This document shows, piece after piece, positions 61,066-64,000 of a stretch of DNA of 64,000 bases. Source of the stretch: Roseibium aggregatum IAM 12614. Lineage in GTDB: Bacteria; Pseudomonadota; Alphaproteobacteria; Rhizobiales; Stappiaceae. Location: contig NZ_AAUW01000003.1 in the NCBI RefSeq assembly GCF_000168975.1, positions 186,001 through 250,000 on the forward strand, in the 5' to 3' direction. Position 1 is the stretch's first letter. Each line of letters begins with the position of its first letter. The translations under genes and the position numbers were made by a program. The notes under the pieces were generated by a model. That model had not been told where the DNA came from. It ran no database searches and saw only the letters and a list, made by a program, of their open reading frames with translations.

Positions 61066-61165
61066 GATCTCAAATCCCTCCGCCGGTATCAGCCGGATCA
61101 GGTTCAAGGAGTTGGCAGGCGGCCTCTCAGCCCGGTCCTGGATGGCCGGGCACCCCCATGAGATG
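61066..61165 (-). ncRNA. TPP (THI-element) riboswitch before thiM-thiD
   Basis: On the minus strand the conserved segments appear in order: GGGGGTGCCC, then GGCTGAGAGG, then CTTGAACCTGATCCGG and GGCGGAGGGA, with the outer P1 stem closed by CATCTCAT/GAGATCATG-like ends. This is the pyrimidine-sensing and pyrophosphate-sensing core of the TPP aptamer, about 78 bases upstream of the thiM ATG. High TPP should shut off translation or transcription of thiM, thiD and possibly the TRAP receptor. Confidence 0.93.
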
Positions 61166-61373
61166 TTTGCACTGCTAACAAGGTGGCAGCGCGAATGCAA
61201 GACCCGGCCTGTACGGGGCGGCTACTCGGCAATTGACTGGCGCGGGGAGATGGGCGATGTCCTAGTCTGCTTTTGTGAATCTGTCGCCCGGCCTGTTTGG
61301 AAAACCGAATGGGCCGGTGAACGGTTCAGGTGACACGCTCACCCCCTTCAAACACCAACTGCCGGAGCATCCC

Positions 61374-61610
61374 ATGGTACCGTTTTTCGTGATGATCAAA
61401 TGCCAGTTGGGCAAGACCTATCAGGTTGCCGACGCAATCGCCGATGCGGAAATTGCGTCCGAAGTCTATTCCACCTCCGGCGATTACGATCTTCTGGTGA
61501 AATTCTATGTCGAGGATGGTTCGGACATCGGCCATTTCGTAAACGAGAAGGTCCATCCGATCGACGGCATTCAGGACACCAAAACCATCATAACCTTCAA
61601 AGCTTTCTAA
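61374..61610 (+). CDS. Stand-alone Lrp/AsnC ligand-binding (RAM) domain protein
   Basis: A 78-residue single RAM domain without a helix-turn-helix. The pattern FFVMIKCQLGKTYQVADAIADAEIASEVYSTSGDYDLLVKFYV is typical of the C-terminal Lrp/AsnC dimerisation domain. Stand-alone copies bind amino acids or similar ligands and may modulate other Lrp-type proteins. The ATG at 61374 follows GGAG at 7 bases; the longer frame from 61275 is not conserved. Confidence 0.86.
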   Translation: MVPFFVMIKCQLGKTYQVADAIADAEIASEVYSTSGDYDLLVKFYVEDGSDIGHFVNEKVHPIDGIQDTKTIITFKAF

Positions 61611-61631
61611 GGTCAGATCCGGACAGTTTCC

Positions 61632-62039
61632 ATGCAGCTTTTCAAATCCGCAGCCCTTTGCCTGAGCCTTGCTCTTGCCCCTCTCAGCACCACCGCATCC
61701 GCGCAAGGCATGCCGCCGGAGCAGATCAAGCAGATCCTGGATCTGACCAAGGCCAACTGGGTGTCTTTCCGAGACTGGCAGGGCCAGGAGCTGATCTATT
61801 TCACCCACCTGGAATCCTGGAAGTGCGGCATCGATTATGTCTTCTACGGACTGAACGACGACCCGATTGACCAGGAATGGCAGCTGGATGCCTGCGACCC
61901 CGACAACCCGAATGTCGTGCTCAAAGACAAGCCTTACCTGGAACTTCCCGCCGGTTCGGCCCAGTCGATCAACGTGCAGCTCATCTTCAAGGACGGCACC
62001 AAGAGCGCTGTTGAGCGGTTCGAGTACAAGCCGCAGTAA
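61632..62039 (+). CDS. Secreted hypothetical protein, 135 aa
   Basis: A signal peptide (LFKSAALCLSLALAPLSTTASA) precedes a mature part of about 110 residues with two Cys (ESWKCGIDYV and LDACDPDNP), likely disulphide-bonded. No family is recognised, though it looks like a compact beta protein. It follows the RAM gene by 21 bases on the same strand. Confidence 0.7.
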   Translation: MQLFKSAALCLSLALAPLSTTASAQGMPPEQIKQILDLTKANWVSFRDWQGQELIYFTHLESWKCGIDYVFYGLNDDPIDQEWQLDACDPDNPNVVLKDKPYLELPAGSAQSINVQLIFKDGTKSAVERFEYKPQ

Positions 62040-62066
62040 AGTCTACTGCGCGCGCCCCTCACCTCC

Positions 62067-62231
62067 GTCATTCCGGACAAGTGAGGCAAAGCCGAACGCC
62101 GATCCGGAATCCAGACATATTTCGCGCTTTATGCGCGGCAATATCTCAAAGAAAGAAGCGTTTGCTTCGCTCACACTGAAGTGCTGGATTCCGGATCGGC
62201 ACGCAGCATCGCTGCGCATGTCCGGAATGAC
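62067..62231. repeat. Intergenic inverted-module element, copy C
   Basis: A left arm 62067-62114 (GTCATTCCGGACAAGTG...GATCCGGAATCCAG) and right arm 62184-62231 (CTGGATTCCGGATC...TCCGGAATGAC) are inverted and 69 bases apart. The theme resembles copies A and B, but the sequence differs (ATTCCGGA in place of ATCCCGGA). Confidence 0.78.
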
Positions 62232-62273
62232 TGAGGAAAGGCGGCGTCGCCTGCCTTCTTGTCTCTCCCCCCC

Positions 62274-63275
62274 CTACGAACGCGAAGGCGAAGAGGCCCG
62301 GCGGGCTTTCGTCCGGTCCAGACCGAGCTTGTGTTCGCGATAGATGACGAAGATACCGGCGGCAATCACGATCAGAGCCCCCAGCACGACGGCAGGCAGC
62401 GGTGTTTCGTTGAACACCACCCAGCCGACAATGATCGCCCACAGCATGTTGACGTAGTCGAACGGGGCGATGGTGGAGGCATCCGCAAACCGGTAGCTCT
62501 GCGTGAGCAGGATCTGGCCGACACCGCCTGCCAGACCGATCAGCAGAAGCAGACCGGCCGTGGGCAGGTCCGGCACGATCCAGGCCTGCCCCGGCAGCAG
62601 AAATCCGAGCGGCAGGGTGAGCAGAGACAAAATGGAAGACATGCCTGCGAACCAGGTAACGATGGTCGACGTGCGTTCCGTCTCGCACAATTTGCGCACG
62701 GTAATCATGGCAAGCGCCGCGAAGCCCGCGCCGGTAAGTCCGATCAGGGCACCGATCATCGAATCGTTGTCCAGCCCTGCATCCCCCAGATGCGGCGACA
62801 GCACCACCAGAATGCCGACAAAACCGACACAAACTGCGCTCCAGCGGTAGACCCGAACCTTTTCGCCAAGGAGAAAGAACGCCAGCACCACCACGAAAAG
62901 CGGCGAGGCGAAGCCGATGGCCGTCGCATCCGGCAGGGGCAGCAGGGAAAGTGCGGTGAAGCCGCAGACCATCGCCGTCAGCCCGACGGACGCCCGGGTC
63001 AGATGCCCCAGCGGATTGGCCGTTCTGAAGGCGAGCCCCAGCTCCCGGCGCATGGCCACCATGATCAGCACCGGAAACAGCCCGAAGAAATTGCGCGCGA
63101 ACACAAGTTCACCGATCGGCACCTGTTCGGCAGCGATCTTGAGCGCCGTTGCCATGACGAAAAACACCATGGTGGACGCAACTTTCAGGGTTATTCCGAT
63201 AAGGGGGGCCTGCCGGGTCATCCCGGTGGGCGCCGGAGGTCCGGATAAACGGGACTTCTGGCTCAAGAACGCCAT
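62274..63275 (-). CDS. EamA-family DMT transporter
   Basis: A 333-residue drug/metabolite transporter with two EamA repeats and about 10 helices (for example LLLLIGLAGGVGQILLTQSYR in the second repeat). The ATG at 63275 has GGAAG 6 bases upstream; the 52 extra codons in the longer frame are not conserved. The family exports amino acids, nucleosides and other small metabolites; the substrate is unknown. Confidence 0.87.
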   Translation of the reverse strand: MAFLSQKSRLSGPPAPTGMTRQAPLIGITLKVASTMVFFVMATALKIAAEQVPIGELVFARNFFGLFPVLIMVAMRRELGLAFRTANPLGHLTRASVGLTAMVCGFTALSLLPLPDATAIGFASPLFVVVLAFFLLGEKVRVYRWSAVCVGFVGILVVLSPHLGDAGLDNDSMIGALIGLTGAGFAALAMITVRKLCETERTSTIVTWFAGMSSILSLLTLPLGFLLPGQAWIVPDLPTAGLLLLIGLAGGVGQILLTQSYRFADASTIAPFDYVNMLWAIIVGWVVFNETPLPAVVLGALIVIAAGIFVIYREHKLGLDRTKARRASSPSRS

Positions 63276-63545
63276 GACAACTTCCAGGCCCGGCTTTTCA
63301 AAGATAAATCCCACGGTGTACCGGTCCAAAAACCGTGGGAAGAACCAGTGCGACTGGCCCTTCGAGTGCAGCAGATCAAGAATTGTCCCGCGTACAGGGT
63401 GTGCGTAGGCGGGAAGGAGGTGAAGGGCCAACAGTATTTGAGCAAACGAGGCTTACGGCAAGCCCACTTGCAGGAAAATTGCCGCACGCTCAAAAGACCG
63501 GCGGCAATTCTTCACGTGTGAACGCTCCGTCCGCAGGCCTCAGCC

Positions 63546-64000
63546 TCAAAGCCGGGATTCTTTTTCCGCCACTAACCTTGCAAGTTCTTCCGGCGACATT
63601 CTCTCGTGCTCGGCAATCGAGACCTCAAAACCCTTCAGACGTTTGTAGATGGACAGAAGCTCGATGATCGTCGTCCAGGAATTGACCAAGTACTGGAACG
63701 AATTCGACACCTGGCCGAAGGCGGTCAGGATCTGTTGCAGGATGCCGTAGGTGATCGCGCCGGAGACAATGGTGGGTACAAGAATGAAATAGGTGAACAG
63801 GTTATCCGCCTGAAGATAGATGCCTCTGGCCAGATTGAAGTAGAGGTAGTGGCGGTATAGCCGGAAATAGTTCTTGCGAACGTTGGCAAACAGTTCCGTC
63901 AGCGTGATCGGCTGCGCCCTGTGCTCGTAGTCCTCTCCGTAGACCAGCTCCTTACGATAGGCCGCCTCGACGCGTTGGTTGTGAAACTCAAGCCCTGGCA
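63546..64000 (-). CDS. SbmA/BacA-family transporter, 5' part outside the window
   Basis: An open frame runs from the stop (63546-63548) off the right edge with no start in the window, about 151 codons. The translated C-terminus contains [42 protein letters not shown], then [28 protein letters not shown], characteristic of the SbmA/BacA inner-membrane peptide transporters. In rhizobia BacA is needed for surviving host peptides and affects very-long-chain lipid A. SbmA and BacA cannot be told apart from this fragment. Confidence 0.87.
   Translation of the reverse strand, partial: PGLEFHNQRVEAAYRKELVYGEDYEHRAQPITLTELFANVRKNYFRLYRHYLYFNLARGIYLQADNLFTYFILVPTIVSGAITYGILQQILTAFGQVSNSFQYLVNSWTTIIELLSIYKRLKGFEVSIAEHERMSPEELARLVAEKESRL

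Overview
The window is 64 kb of GC-rich chromosome with the hallmarks of a marine alphaproteobacterium of the Hyphomicrobiales, most likely Roseibium/Labrenzia-like (Stappiaceae). That assignment is inferred from gene content: the FlbT/FlaF flagellin regulators, a giant polar-growth protein of the GPR/RgsE type, the DgcN/DgcA D-glutamate pair, several TRAP transporters, and SbmA/BacA. No rRNA, tRNA, CRISPR array, prophage or transposase was seen. Both ends cut through genes: a flagellin at the left and an SbmA/BacA-type transporter at the right.

Layout. 1-2.3 kb: flagellin, flbT and flaF, with an unusually long flbT/flaF overlap. 2.5-5.5 kb: GMC-type membrane dehydrogenase with its Tat-exported small subunit, a glyoxalase-fold protein and a ribbon-helix-helix protein. 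5.7-10.7 kb: flgE-flgK-flgL on the minus strand behind a textbook sigma-54 promoter. 10.9-21.8 kb: a MoxR ATPase and its likely VWA (CoxE-type) partner, separated by about 8.8 kb that holds a phosphohistidine phosphatase, the YcjX/YcjF pair, a repeat-rich autotransporter and a three-gene sugar cluster. 22-25.7 kb: UspA, a divergent AraC/MFS pair, a ferredoxin and an Hpt protein. 26.5-32.3 kb: one 1923-residue protein built on 11/22-residue repeats, read as the growth-pole-ring scaffold. 32.5-38.5 kb: a GIY-YIG gene inside an inverted repeat, MarR with a divergent TRAP operon, and SDR with a divergent AraC regulator. 38.5-44.8 kb: a periplasmic ClpP-fold/SH3 protein and a complete Mla-type lipid transport operon. 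45-48.3 kb: dgcN-dgcA and an MFS transporter. 48.4-51.3 kb: a CheZ-like phosphatase and a globin-coupled chemoreceptor. 51.7-58 kb: a Thr/Ser dehydratase-like enzyme, a two-gene envelope-sugar operon, an SDR and FadL. 58.3-61.2 kb: an orphan TRAP binding protein and thiM-thiD under a TPP riboswitch. 61.4-64 kb: a stand-alone RAM domain, a secreted protein, a DMT exporter and SbmA/BacA.

Themes. Flagellar structure and chemotaxis take up much of the window (flagellin, FlbT, FlaF, FlgE/K/L, CheZ-like, globin chemoreceptor, perhaps Hpt). A second theme is envelope construction: GPR, Mla, YcjX/F, glycosyltransferases, FadL, autotransporter and SbmA. The observations I rate highest are the 11/22-residue lattice of the giant protein, five CheY-binding-like motifs in the tail of the CheZ-like protein, the sigma-54 promoter before flgE, and three intergenic elements made of paired inverted palindromic modules.
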